This document shows, in pieces, positions 23,815 to 35,300 of a DNA stretch of 64,000 bases. Made by a program: the position numbers and the translations under genes. Source of the stretch: Alligator mississippiensis. Its lineage: Eukaryota; Chordata; Crocodylia; Alligatoridae. Numbering within the stretch: the first letter of the stretch is position 1; each line of letters begins with the position of its first letter. The notes beneath the pieces are model-generated. The model worked only from the letters and a program-made list of their open reading frames with translations. It was not told where the DNA came from and did not search any database. The stretch spans positions 38,609,892 to 38,673,891 of the forward strand of contig NC_081835.1 of assembly GCF_030867095.1 (NCBI RefSeq), given 5' to 3'.

Positions 23815-25065
23815 AGCATCATAGAGAAGTAGGCGTGGAACGGACCTCCAGAGGTCATCTAATCCACTGTTTTGCCTGGTGCAGGATCATTCCTATCTAA
23901 ACCATCCTGTACAGATCCGCTGTCTATCCAGTTAGCCAAACCACAGTCAACCCTGACAAAAACCATAAGACATAACAACCTAACCTGGCACAGGTAAAGC
24001 AGGGGGACTATGGCAGCCAATGTCCTGCTTCTGTAAAGGTTGTTAACATACAATCAAGAGATCCCAGGAATAGGGCCACACTCTGCACTACAGAGGAAGG
24101 CAAAAACCTCTGCAGTCTATACCAGTCTCACCATGGAGTAAAATTGCTTCTTGACCTCAAATATGATTGGTCTGACCCTGAGCAGAGGGGCAAGACCCTT
24201 TAGCCAGGACTGTCCATGTTTAAGTCCAGCAGGAGCACTGGCACAACCCAATCAATCCCCAACCTTTGCTGCAGCTAAGACGCAACAATTCTGAGGAAGG
24301 CTTAAAAGAATTAAAAACCCCTGATGCATGTAGCAGCAGAAGGGAGGGAAAAATTCCCTTCCAGTCCCATGTAGGAACCAGCAAAGCCTGGAAAATACCT
24401 ATAGTGGAGAACAGGCATAGCTACACTTAAATCATCCCAAACTAATGCCTGCCCAACCTCTTTTTGAATGCCTCCAATGATGGAAAGTCTACAACTTCCC
24501 TAAGCAGTCTATTCCACTGCCTCACTGTTCAAACAGTGAAGAAGTTCTGTCTGATGTCCAGTCTAAACCTACTTTGCTGCAACTTCAAGCCATTGTTCCA
24601 TGTTCTGCTCTCTGCAGCAAGAGAGAAAAGGTGTTTTTCTTCCTTATGGCAGCATTTCAAGTATTTGAAGACTGCTGTCATGTCCCCTCTTTAAGTATCT
24701 TTTCTGCAAGCTGAATATGGGTAGCTCCTTCAGGCTCTCCTTCTATGACTTGCTTTCCAAGCTATTTACCATCTTTGTTGCCTGTCTCTGGACCCTTTCT
24801 AACTTCTCTACATCTTCTTTAAAATGTGGAGCCCAAAACTGCACATAATAGTCTAGATGAGGCCTAACCAGTGCGAGTGGATGCACTATCACCTCCCAAG
24901 TCTTGCACCTTATGCTTCTGTTGATGCATCCCAAAACTGCATGTAGCCACATTACACTGCAGATTTATATAGAGTCTGTGATCTACCAAGACTCCCAGAT
25001 CCTTCTCCATAGTGCTGTCATCCACTGAAGTGTCACCCATTTGGCATTTGTGATTATGCTTTCCA
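23815..25065 (-). mobile_element. CR1 LINE 3' fragment, reverse orientation (older subfamily)
   Basis: The 3' end at about 23817 (catagagaagtaggcgtgga) differs from the other CR1 copies here. The minus strand then shows ORF2 C-terminal sequence, including RPHLDYYVQFWAPHFKEDVEKLERVQRQATKM at 24790-24880. It ends near 25065, where the next copy has not yet begun. Confidence 0.8.
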
Positions 25066-25204
25066 AGAGGTGCATCTAGACGTGCAACTGCTGCTGAATG
25101 GGTTTACTCCAGAGTAAACCCACCCTGGGCAGGCATTTACACAAACGGGCATTGTGGAGCATTTCCTATAGTTCCTTGTGTCCTCTTTACTGTTTAACCT
25201 CTTC
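25066..25204. other. Short spacer between two CR1 copies
   Basis: Contains gggtttactccagagtaaacc, an imperfect palindrome. No family recognised; it may be a small transposon fragment. Confidence 0.3.
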
Positions 25205-26155
25205 TCTTACCAGTGCTGAAGAGGGAAATAATCACTTTTCTTGCCCTGCTTGCAGCACTCCTACCAATGCAGCCAGTATGCCCATAGCCTTCTTGGCAAC
25301 AAGGGCACATTGTTGGCTCATATTGAGTTTACTGTCCACTGCAACCCCCAGGTCCTTTTCTACAGAACTGCTGCTCAGCCAGTCAGCCCCCAGCCTGTAC
25401 TGATGCATGGGGTTGTTCTGTCCTAAGTGCAGGACATTGCACTTGTCCTTGTTGAACCTCATGAGATTTCTTTTGGTCCAATCCTCCAATCTGACTACAT
25501 CACTCTGAAACCTAGCCGTACCCTCCAGCATATTTACTATTTCCCCCCCCCCCCTCCCCCCTACACCCCAGCCTGGTATCATCTGCAGACTTGCTGAGGG
25601 TGCGCTCTATGCCATCTTCCAGGTCACTGATGAAGGTATTAAACAAAACTGGCCCCAGGACCAACCCCTGGGGCATTCCACTTGATACTGGCTGTCAACT
25701 AGACATTAAGCCATTGATTACTACCCTCTGAGCCCAATGCTCTAGCCAGTTTTTTATCCACCTTACAGTCCATTCATCCAACCCATACTTCTTTAGCTTG
25801 TCTGCGAGAAGGTTGTGGGAGACTGTATCAAAAGCTTTGCTAAAATTAAGGTACAACCCATCCACTGCTCTCCCTGCATCCACAGAGCCAATCATCATAG
25901 AAGGCAATCAGATCGGTCAGGTATGAGTTGCCCCTGGTGAATCCATGCTGACTGTTCCTAATCACCACCTTCTCCAAGTGCTCAGAAATGGATTCCTTAA
26001 GGATCTGCTCCATGATTTTTCCAGGGACTGAGGTGAGGCTGAAGTTCCTTGGATCCTCTTTTTTTCCCCTTTTTAAATACGGGCACTATGTTTGCCCTTT
26101 TCCAATCATCCAAGACTTCTGATCACCGTGAGTTTTCAAAGATAACAACCAGCAG
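25205..26155 (-). mobile_element. CR1 LINE internal fragment, reverse orientation
   Basis: Minus-strand ORF2 sequence: [37 protein letters not shown] and [18 protein letters not shown], with a C-rich run at 25543-25560. Close relative of the copy at 9823-12003. Several breaks. Confidence 0.85.
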
Positions 26156-26159
26156 CTCT

Positions 26160-26567
26160 GAAATCACAGAGAAGGACCAGGCTGGAGCAGATGCATCCTG
26201 CAGACCAATGCATGGCTGCACAGATGGTGTCACTAGCAAGGCTCTGGCTTCTTTGACTACGGGATGTTCCTCCAAGGATTGCTTGCATGACTGGAATACT
26301 GTCATGGATGGGTCCAAACTGTTCAGGAAGGACAGTCAGGGGAAAAAAAGAGTAGGAGTTGCACTTTATATAAAAGACTTGTATGATTGCTCAGAAGTCC
26401 AGTGTGAAACTAGACATAGGCCTGTTGAAAGCCTCTGGGTTGGAGTCAGAGGGGAGAACAACAAAGGTGATGTCATGGCGGGTGTCTAGACCACTAGACA
26501 CTAGACCAGGTCTAGACCACTAGACCAGGAGGATGATGAGGTGGATGAGGTTTTCAAACATCTAGTG
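26160..26567 (+). mobile_element. CR1 LINE, 5' piece (endonuclease region), interrupted
   Basis: Forward-strand ORF2 N-terminal part: MDGSKLFRKDSQGKKR, VGVALYIKDLYDC and VESLWVGVRGENNKGD, then sequence corresponding to the YRPPDQEDEVDEVF region of CR1. It stops exactly at a hAT terminus (26568) and its missing continuation is found at 45992-47602. Confidence 0.88.
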
Positions 26568-26612
26568 CAGTGGTTCCCAAACTGTGGTACATGTACCACT
26601 AATGATACACAG

Positions 26613-27376
26613 TAGGGGTGTGCAAATTGGGCCATATTCGATTCAGATTCAGCCTGAATCGGGGACAGTAATTTGATTTGTTGATTTGGATCACCGTTCT
26701 GATTCAATTGGGCTGAATCCGAATCTGAAGATTCGATGCTGATTTGGAGAATTAGTAATTCAGCCATAGAAACAGCTTTAAATGTTTTTCCTACATACCT
26801 CAAGGTACCAGGCGCGACTTGTGAACTCTAAAATGGTGGGGCGGATGGAGCATCCCACAGAAGCATGCCCCCCCCTCCCCCTGTGTGCTCAACAGTGAAC
26901 CTAGAAGTGGATTAGAAGTACTTCCAGTCCACTTCCGGGTTTGCTGCTGAGCACGCTGGGGGGCTTCCCTGCACCTCCCCCCCAGCTTGGCAATCAGCCA
27001 CGGGGGGACCCTGGGTGCCCCCCCAGACCCAGGCACCAGTCACTGAGCCAGGAGGCCCCCAGTGCACTCCCCAACGTACCCGGAAGTGGACCGGAAGTGC
27101 TTCTGGTCCACTTCTGGGTCTGCTGCTGAGCACAGTGGAGACCCCCGTGCTTTCATGTGGGACACTCCATCCACCCCAGCATCACAGCACTCATAAGTGG
27201 TACCTTGGAGTATGTAGAAAAAACATTTAAAACTGTCTACATCTAAATCATCTAATCTTTCTGAATCAATTCAGAGAAATTAAAGTGTCTCCTGATTTGG
27301 TTGGGAGATTTGGCCACCAAATTGGGCTGAATCTCCATCAAATTGAAATAGCGACTGAAGCTTCGCGCAGCCCTAG
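26613..27376. mobile_element. hAT-like MITE nested inside the larger hAT
   Basis: Ends taggggtgtgcaaat and, reversed, ctagggctgcgcgaag. The flanks TACACAG (26606-26612) and TATGCAG (27377-27383) are 5 of 7 equal. Sub-terminal AT-rich blocks carry repeated gaatcngaatc words. The centre (26820-27180) has two inverted copies of an accggaagtgcttctggtcc-like unit. Confidence 0.75.
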
Positions 27377-28654
27377 TATGCAGACAGCCTGTGAGTGATA
27401 CGCGGAAGGCCAGGAGGAGTGTGCGCACACATAGACGCCCAGCCTGCTGCAGGTGGGCCGGAATGCAGCAGGAATACAGTGCCCAGCAGGTAAGTGTGTT
27501 GAGGGGGAAGGAGCAGTGGGGGTGGGCAGATTGAGGTCCCCATGCTGAGGGGGGGAGTGGGGCAGGGCAGGACTGAATGGGGCCCTAGGCGGAGGGGGAA
27601 GAGGGGATGGTGGTAACCCTGGGTGGTTCATCCACAGGTGCAGGGAAGGGGGTGAGGGGCTCCCAGAACTGTGTTCACCCCAAGCTAGGCACAGGGGGGA
27701 CCTGCCCCCCCCCGGGTTTATGTGTGGGGCAGAGGTGGCTGCTGTTGCCTTATGACCACACGTGATGCCGTGTGCCTTCTGCTGCTGGGCAGCCAGTGCA
27801 TGGAAGGCACATGGCATCACGCGCGGCTCCTGAGGCGCCTCTACCTTTCACATAAATCTGGGGGGGCAGGTGGTCCTTGTGCCTACCCCAGGGTGCACAC
27901 AGTGGAAGGGACCCCTGCACCCTTGGAGAGGCCCAGATCACCCCAAGAAGGCCCGAGACGGGTGGTAGGGCAGGTGTGCCCAGAAGCACCCAAGGTGGGG
28001 CCTGGCTGGGCCTGTGCAGCTCCGTGAGGGGATGCTGCCTGGCCCAGAGAGCACGACAAGCTTTGGTGGGGGGGGGGGGGGTGTTGGCTCCAGACTCAGC
28101 CTCCTTGCACACAGTGCAAGTGGGACAGAGCCAGGCCTGCTGCAACGGCCTGGCCATGGGAGTTCCAAGGAGCAGCTGACACAGCTGCCCTGGCCTGCAT
28201 GAGCCCTGGCCTTGCCCACCTGCAGCTCCCCTCAAGCAGCCAGGGCTGGGCTGCTGCGCTGCACTGCATGGCGGGCTCCTGGCCCACTTGGCTCTGAGTG
28301 ACGCCCGAAGTGGCTGTTACCAGAGACCGTGGAGTCCCTCCTGCAACTGGGTTGCTCTGCCTTGCTTACACTGAGCCTGGCAAGCACAGGCTGAGCCGGG
28401 AAGTCTCCTGAGTCAGCATCCAGCGCCAACCAAGCAGCATTCCCCTGTGGGAAGGGCAGCTGTGCCCCGCCCACACGGAGATGTGCAGCCCGGGCAAGGC
28501 CCCACCTCCGGTATCACTGAGCACCCCTGCTGCAGCCCAAGTCTGCAGAGCCACGGGGCAGCCCCCGCTCCCCACCCAGCCCCTGCTCTCCTCTGGCTGC
28601 TGCCTTCTCAAAGTCCTGGCCAGGCCAGCCTCTGTTTTATCTCCCTCTCAGTCT
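27377..28654. other. GC-rich hAT interior, no gene
   Basis: Starts with the outer hAT (gcctgtgagtgatacgcgg), then the GC-rich module also seen in other elements of this window (caggtaagtgtgttgagggg). Frames on both strands up to 160 codons overlap each other and lack any domain; I read them as chance frames in GC-rich DNA. A run of about 18 G lies near 28064-28081. Confidence 0.5.
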
Positions 28655-29004
28655 TCTGTCCCTCTCTTTGATCTCTCTCTCTCTCTCTCTCTGTCCCACT
28701 TCGCTCTCACCCTCTTTTCTCTTCCTCTTCTTTTTCTCTCCCTTCTCTCTCTCTTCCTTTGGTTTTCCTGTTCTCTCTCCCCACCACCTCTCACCCTCCC
28801 CTCCCTTCCCTGTTCTCTTCCTCCTGCCCTCCTCTCTCTCTCCCTTCTCTCTCTGATTTTCTCTCTTCCCTCTTTCTCTCCCTCTTCTGTTTCTCCCTTC
28901 TCTCTCTCCTTCCCTCTTCTCCCTCCCCCTCTCTCTCTCCCTCTCAATCCCTCTTCCTTCCTTTCTCTCCCTGTCCTCTCTCTCTCTCCCCCTCTCCCTC
29001 TTTC
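28655..29004 (+). repeat. Pyrimidine (CT) tract, first piece
   Basis: Almost pure C/T on the + strand, including (CT)n near 28675-28692. It ends exactly where the left LTR of the Gypsy fossil begins. Frames through it code only for Ser/Leu/Pro or, reversed, Arg/Glu runs. Confidence 0.9.
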
Positions 29005-29967
29005 TGTAACATGCCATGCCCGTCTGGTGCTCGCTGCCTCAGCTTTCCTGGTTTCCCTGGGCCAGCCAGGGGCCTGTGGGCTGACAGTTTGTCCTGGTAC
29101 CAGTTACCTGACCCACTGAAGCTTCTTTCCTGCCACATCTTTGATGGAAACCTTTGTCTCGGGGACTGTTGTTACACCCAGTTCAGTGGGGTCCAGATAC
29201 AGTCTTTTGGTAGCGCAAGGATTCTTAGGGCTCAACCTTCCCTACACCTCAACTAGAGACAACCTGTTGTTACGTTCGATGTTGCTTGGACCCAGCATTG
29301 TTGTTGGCCACCATCCTCATCCCTCCTCCTTGGTCTATCATTGTCCTTTTTGACCCTTTCCCCAGGAGGGTTCCCATATTTTCCCCTCTGGATGTCTCGA
29401 GGAGCTCCTTCAACTCAGTGAGTAGAGGTAGCTCCCCACATGCGGGCCACCACTACCGGTCGTCTTCTGCCTCCTCCACACTTGTCCTGCAGTCTGCCCT
29501 AGGCTGCCAGGCACTTTCTTCTGGTTCCCCTGTTGGACCGCTGCACGGGGCTTTTATGGGTGTCTCGTTGCCCTGGGTAGTGAATCAGCACCAGCATGTG
29601 CTTACAAAGTGTGTCCACACCAGTGCCGGCTTTTTTTCCTCTTCCTGCCCCCAGGCTCCAGCTGGCCACGGTGAAGGATGCCGTTGGGCTGCAGGTGAGT
29701 GTTGCAGCATGGTGAACCCGCCGCTGTCATCCTGTCCCCGGATCCCCAGGGCCTGTGAGGTTGCCAGCATGGCTTTTCAGCCCCCGCTGCCTTTTCCCTG
29801 CGGCTCCGCGTGGTGCAGGGCCACGCATTGCTGGCAGCACGGTGATTCTGCCCCTGCTGCCATGTTCCCACAGCTCAGTTTCTGGTGGGGCCGCCAGTGC
29901 TTTCAGTGGCATGGGGCTTTTGCCATCACTGCAGGATCCCTGCGGCTCAGTGTTTCCCTTGCCCCCA
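29005..29967 (-). repeat. 3' LTR of the Gmr1-like fossil
   Basis: Starts tgtaacatgcc and ends gcccccca-like on the + strand, thus TG...CA in either sense. A purine-rich stretch lies just inside (29968-29985, minus strand), as expected for the polypurine tract. It matches the segment 37223-38177 over its whole length. Confidence 0.88.
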
Positions 29968-30990
29968 CGATATATCTCCCCCTCTAAGTTGCCTTGTGGC
30001 ATCTGGCATGTGTCACCTCCAGTGCTTTCTCTGTCCAGCATCTGCTTCTGCCCTGTTTTCCGCTCCTCAGACCTTACTGTTAGTTCAGTGCATTGAGACA
30101 AAAAGTCAGCCACTTTGTTTGTGGTCCCTGGCTTGTACCCCACCGAGAACTTAAAGGGCTGCAGCATTAGTGCCTAGCTCATTATGCACCTGTTATCACA
30201 CTTAGACTTATGTAACCACTGCAAACGCACATGCTCCATTATGAGCATGAATTCCCTTCCTATCAGATAATAATTCATAGTTTCATAGTTCGTAGGGTGG
30301 GAAGGGACCTGAGCATATCATCAAGTCCAACCACCTGTCATGGAAGGAAAGAGTACTGGGGTCAAATGACCCTGGCAAGGTGTTCATCCAGCCTCCTCTT
30401 AAAGACCCCCAGGGTAGGAGCCAGCACCACTTCTCTTGGAAGTTGGTTTCAGATCCTAGCTGCCCTGACAGTGAAGTAGCACCTCCTGATGTCTAGTCTG
30501 AATCTATCCTCTGCCAGCTTGTGACGGTTATTTCTTGTCACTCCTGGTAGTGTTCAGGGGAACAGGGACTCTCCCAATGCCTGCTGGTCCCCCCTGACTA
30601 GTTTGTAAACGGCCACTAGATCCCCCCTCAGCCTTCTCTTGTGGAGGCTGAACAGGTTCAGGTTCCTTAGCCTTTCTTCGTAGGGCCTGTCCTGCTGACT
30701 CCTGATCATGCGGGTGGCCCTCCTCTGGACCCTCTCAATGTTGTCCACATCCCTCCAGAAGTGCAGCACCCAGAACTGGACACAGTACTCTAACTGTGGC
30801 CTGACCAGTGTCACATAGAAGGGGAGGATCACCTTCTTGGACCTGCTTGAGATGCATCTGTGGATGCATGACAAGGTACGGTTGGCCTTCCTGACTGCGT
30901 CCCCACACTGTCAGCTATGTTCATTTTGGCATCAATAATGACTCCAAGATCCTTTTCTGCCTCTGCACTGAGGAGAAGGGAGTTCCCCAG

Positions 30991-32308
30991 TATCACAGAG
31001 CACTGAGGTGCCCTGTGCCTGAAGAGGGGAAAACTGCTAGGGAAGGAGCCCTAGCAGTGACTAAGGAGCACAGCTGTGGGTTGCCAGGGCAACCAGGGAA
31101 GGTCAGCTGACCAGAAGGGGCAGGGCTTGACCCTTATAAAGCCCAGGAGCAGAGGCCTGAGGCAGTTCCCTGCCAGCAGCCAGAAAGGCAGGAGCTCTCT
31201 AAGCCAGGGTGTAGGAAGAAGCCTGCCCGCAGGTACAGCGTATGGCAGCTCTAAGATGCTTGAGCAATGTTGTTTTAGCCAGGCGGCTTCAATTTATGTT
31301 ACAGCCCAGGGGCTTCTGTTTTGTTGTTGGTTAAACTGGTGGATTGGATGAGGCTATTAGGGGTTGGAGGAGGCCTCATAGGGGACCCACAGTGGAGTGT
31401 GAGGACCCCAGCGCCAGCGGGCGCAGCACACAGGGTGCATAGACCCCAGCCCCAGAGAGGGGCGTTTGAGAAGCCCTAGCGTGGGCGTGGCGAGCCCCAG
31501 AGAGGGGAGCGCTGTTGAGAAGCCCCAGTGCGGGCTTGGCAAGCCCCAGAGAGGGGAGCACTGTTGAGAAGTCCCAAGACCCAGGCAGGGGGCAGCATTT
31601 TTAAGAAGCCCAAGTGTGGGCACGGCGAGCCCCAGGCAGGGGGCAGCGTTGCTAGGAAGCCCAAGTGTGGGCATGGCGAGCCTCAGGCAGGGGGCCACAT
31701 TATTGAGGAGCCCAAGTGTGGGCATGGAGAGCCCCAGAAAGGGGGCAACATTGAGGAGCCCAAGTTGGGCACGACGAGCCCCAGAGAAGGGGGGCAGCAT
31801 TATTAGGAAGCCCAAGTTGGGCACGGCGAGCCCCAGATAGGGGGCCGCACTACTGAGAAGCCCAAGTGTGGTCATGGCGAGCCCCAGGCAGGGGGCAGCA
31901 TTACTAGGAAGCCCAAGTTGGGCACGGCGAGCCCCAGGAGGGGGCAGCATTGTAGATAAGGCCCCAGAGAAGAGGGCACAGAGCGAGAGAGGGCCGGAGG
32001 GAGCCCTAGCACCAGAGGGAGTGTGCATTAAAGGAAGGAAGGCCCAGGGAAAACAGTAAGGGGCCAAATAGCGAGAGAACTGAGACAACAGCGATTTCCA
32101 TTGGCGAGGTGTGGACTGTGGTGTCGGGGAGGAAGCGGAGCTGCAGATACCGCCCCCTAGCAGTGGAGTAGTATAAGGGCAGCCTTCTGCTAATTAATAC
32201 TAATTAATTAATTAAGAACCAGGCATGGCAGGCGAGTAGGCAGGTGGTTGCCCCAGAGACAGGTGTGTGGGCCACATTAAGGGTGGCCCAGAGTGACTAC
32301 CTGTCACA
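30991..32308 (+). mobile_element. Probable solo LTR inside the CR1
   Basis: A 1.3-kb segment splits the CR1 between cccag and cctgtaggtatgctg. The 5-bp repeat CCCAG flanks it (30986-30990, 32309-32313). Ends TATCACAG and CTGTCACA are near the TG...CA rule. A TATA-like cttataaagcc lies near 31134. No coding region. Its family, ERV or Gypsy, is not resolved. It inserted after the CR1, so it is the younger of the two. Confidence 0.7.
31450..31965 (+). repeat. Minisatellite, about ten units of 45-50 bp
   Basis: Units start near 31471, 31521, 31568, 31608, 31658, 31708, 31757, 31808, 31858 and 31909. The consensus is gaagcccaagtgtgggca followed by tggcgagccccaggcagggg and cagcatt. Frames through it on both strands are repeat-derived, not genes. 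Lies within the LTR-like segment. Confidence 0.9.
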
Positions 32309-35300
32309 CCCAGCCTGTAGGTATGCTGCTGGTTCTTCCTCCCCAAGTGCAGTATCTTGCACTTGTCAGTGTTGGCACTTGTCATCCACCCACCCCTGTA
32401 ACCTGTCGTCTGATTATAGACTATTCCTCCCTTCTAGCGTGCCCACTTCTCCCCACATCTTAGTGTCGTCTGCGACTTTGAACAGGGTGCTTTGTACACC
32501 CTCGTCCAAGTCACTGATGAAGATGTTGAACAGTGCAGGCCTGAGGACCGAGCCCTGTGGAACCCCACTGCCCACATCCATCCAGGCCGAATAAGACCCG
32601 TCCACCACCACTCTCTGGGTGCGGCCCTCCAGCCAACTAGTGACCCATTTGACTGTGTAGGTACTGATGCCACAGTCCCCTAGTTTTTTAATGAGAATGG
32701 GGTGAGAGACAGTGTCGAAGGCCTTCCTAAATTCCAGAAAGACTACGTCCACTGCGACACCTGCATCTAAGGATTTCATGACCTGGTCATAGAAGGCCAC
32801 CAGGTTGGTCTGACAGGACCTGCCTCTAATGAACCCGTGTTGGTTGCCCCTAAGCAAAATCTCCCCTGCTGGCCCCTCGTGGACATGCACCAGAATAATT
32901 CTCTCAAAAAGCTTACCCAGGATCAAGGTAAGACTGACTGTCCTGTAGTTTCCTGGGTCCTCCTTCCTCCCCTTTTTGAAAATAGGAGCCACATTGGCCC
33001 TTTTCCAGTCATCTGGCACCATACCAGAGCACCATGAGTGCTCATAAAGCCGTGCCAAAGGTCCCACAATGACCTCTGCTAATTCCCTCAGCACTCTGGG
33101 ATGGAGATTGTCAGGACCTGCTGATTTTAAATACATCCAGTCCCTCCAGAAGTTGCCTGACTAGGTCTTCACTGACCCTAGGCCTGGGTGCGCCTCCCCC
33201 CTACGGGGGTCCCGGTGTGGGGGGTGACCCGGTCCCTGCTGAGAAAAATGGAGGCAAAGAAATTGTTAAATAGGTTAGCTTTGCTGTCTGGTGCAACGAC
33301 CAGATTTGCTAGTGTGTCCTGCAGAGGCCCCACATTATCTTCTTTTTACCCCCTATGTATGTAATAATGGAAGTATGTGATCGTCCATTTAATAGCCAAG
33401 CACTCCCATTCGATTGTAGTGTACCTACGTTCAGCCACACTCAATTTCCTATTTGTAAATGCTACCAGTCTCTCCGTACCTTTTTCTCCCTCCTTGGCAT
33501 AGGACTGCCCCCACCACCATTTCAGATGCATCTGTCTGTAGGATAAAAGGCTTAGAAAAGTCTGGGGTCCTTAGAAACACGTTCCCAAAGACTTCCTTCA
33601 TTAGGGGCATCCATCTTATTGCCCGATGGACTCTCCCCCTTATGAAATCTATTAGGGGCATGACTATCTCCGCAAAGCTCATTATGAACCTTCGATAGTA
33701 ATTGGCCAACCCCAGAAAAGAGTGCATCTGCTTTTTCATCTGGGGCAGTTTATATTTCTCTTATAATCTACACTTTACTGGCTAGTGGGCGTATGAGCCC
33801 CTGTCCCACATGGAACCCCGGGTACTTGGTCTCTCGCATTCCCAATGCGTACTTTTTGGGGTTCGCTGTCATCCCAAACAGACAGTTCTTGTAGTACTGC
33901 TTCCATGTGTTGCCAATGTTCCAGCTACGACTGCAAATAGATTACAATATCGTCAATGTATGCTGCCACCTACCGCATATGTGGTGCTAGTACATCATCT
34001 ATCAGCCTTTGAAAGGAGGCTGTCATGTCGTGAAGGCCGAACAGCATCCGTGTGAATTCAAACAGTCCCTGTGGTGTGCCAAAGGTCGTTTTTGGTTGTT
34101 CTTTGCCATGGGGATCTGCCAGTAGCCTTTGGAAAGGTACAGGGTGGAGATGTACTTTGCCTGGCCTATCTGTTCCAGCAGCTCTTCTACATGGGGCACA
34201 GGGAACACATCGAAATGTGCCACCATGTTAAGCCCTCTGAAATCCATGCAGATCCTTAGTGACCCATGGGATTTTGGTACGACCACCATAGGGCTTCTCC
34301 AGGGGTTCCATGATGATACTATTAGCCCCTGTCTGGGCATTTTCTGAATTTCCTTGTATACCCATGCTTGCAGATAGTGGGAAACTGGCATCCACTTCTC
34401 CTTTGCAACTGCCCCTTTTGGCTTATTTATCTCATGTACCATGCCTCTAGCCTTGCCGGGTACCTCGCTAAACACTTCGCTGAATTTGACGATGATCTGG
34501 CCCATCTCCTTTCAGGGGCAAGACTGTCCCTCATCTCTATTTCACCCCTTTGGGTGCTTTCCCCTGCCTTGGGTCCTAGATCTCCGTTTGTCTCCTCGGA
34601 GCTCAGTAGCCATCTCTCTGGCTTCCTGCAGGCTTTCAATAAGTTCACATGGTAATTCTGGTGTTCCCTCACGTGCCCTGGGCAGTAGACTTCATAAGCT
34701 ATGGGCCTGGCCCTTCTCGTTATCTCAAAAGGCCGTTGCTATTTGGTTAGTAACTTGTTCGCGGAAGAAGAGAGTAGGACCAGCACTTTGTCTCTGGGCT
34801 GAAACTCCCTGTCTCATGCTTTCTGGTCATAACTGGCTTTCTGTCTTTGCTGAGCCCTCTCCAAGTTTGCCTGGGCAAACTGCTGGGCTTGCTTAAGGCA
34901 TCCCACTATGTCCTGCCTATCCTGTTGGGCTCCAACTTGTTTATGCCCTGGCCTTTCCCAGTCTTCCCTGGCTACTTGCAATGGGCTTCGAGGTCTATAG
35001 GCAAATATCAACTCAAAGGGCGTAAATTGGGTCAATGCCTGAGGTGTGTCCCTGAGTGCAAACATCAATGGCACAAGAAGTAGGTCCCATTTCCTGGGCT
35101 CCTTTTGCATGTTTCTCAGCAATCAGCGTTTGATTGTGCCATTTAACTGCTCCACCAGACCGTTTGTCTGGGGGTGGTACACTGACATTTGCAGATGTTT
35201 GATGCCTAGCACATGACATACGGCCTTTGGCGTGCCCAACATAAAATTCATGCCCTGGTCAGTAATAATCTCCTGGGGTACCATGAAGCAGAAAACCCAT

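Larger units (their letters stand above)
30268..33345 (-). mobile_element. CR1 LINE inserted in the Gypsy fossil, itself interrupted
   Basis: CR1 3' end at 30270-30290 (cgtagggtgggaagggacct). Minus-strand ORF2 runs from [28 protein letters not shown] (30690-30790, two parts) to 30990, is split by an LTR element, and continues at 32311 through [11 protein letters not shown] (FADD box), [17 protein letters not shown] and [13 protein letters not shown]. It reaches upstream sequence at 33345. The RT stretch 32414-33136 is still open for 240 codons, so this copy is among the younger ones. Confidence 0.9.

Noticed and set aside
28481-29119. 212-codon Ser/Leu-rich frame and its Arg/Glu-rich reverse
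   Set aside because: Direct translation of the pyrimidine tract and adjoining LTR; simple sequence, no protein.
31450-31965. Regular repeats as a CRISPR-like array
   Set aside because: Units are contiguous and have no variable spacers; the setting is an animal genome and the array is a minisatellite.
31357-32088. 243-codon repetitive frame
   Set aside because: Translation of the minisatellite; unit length and composition explain it.
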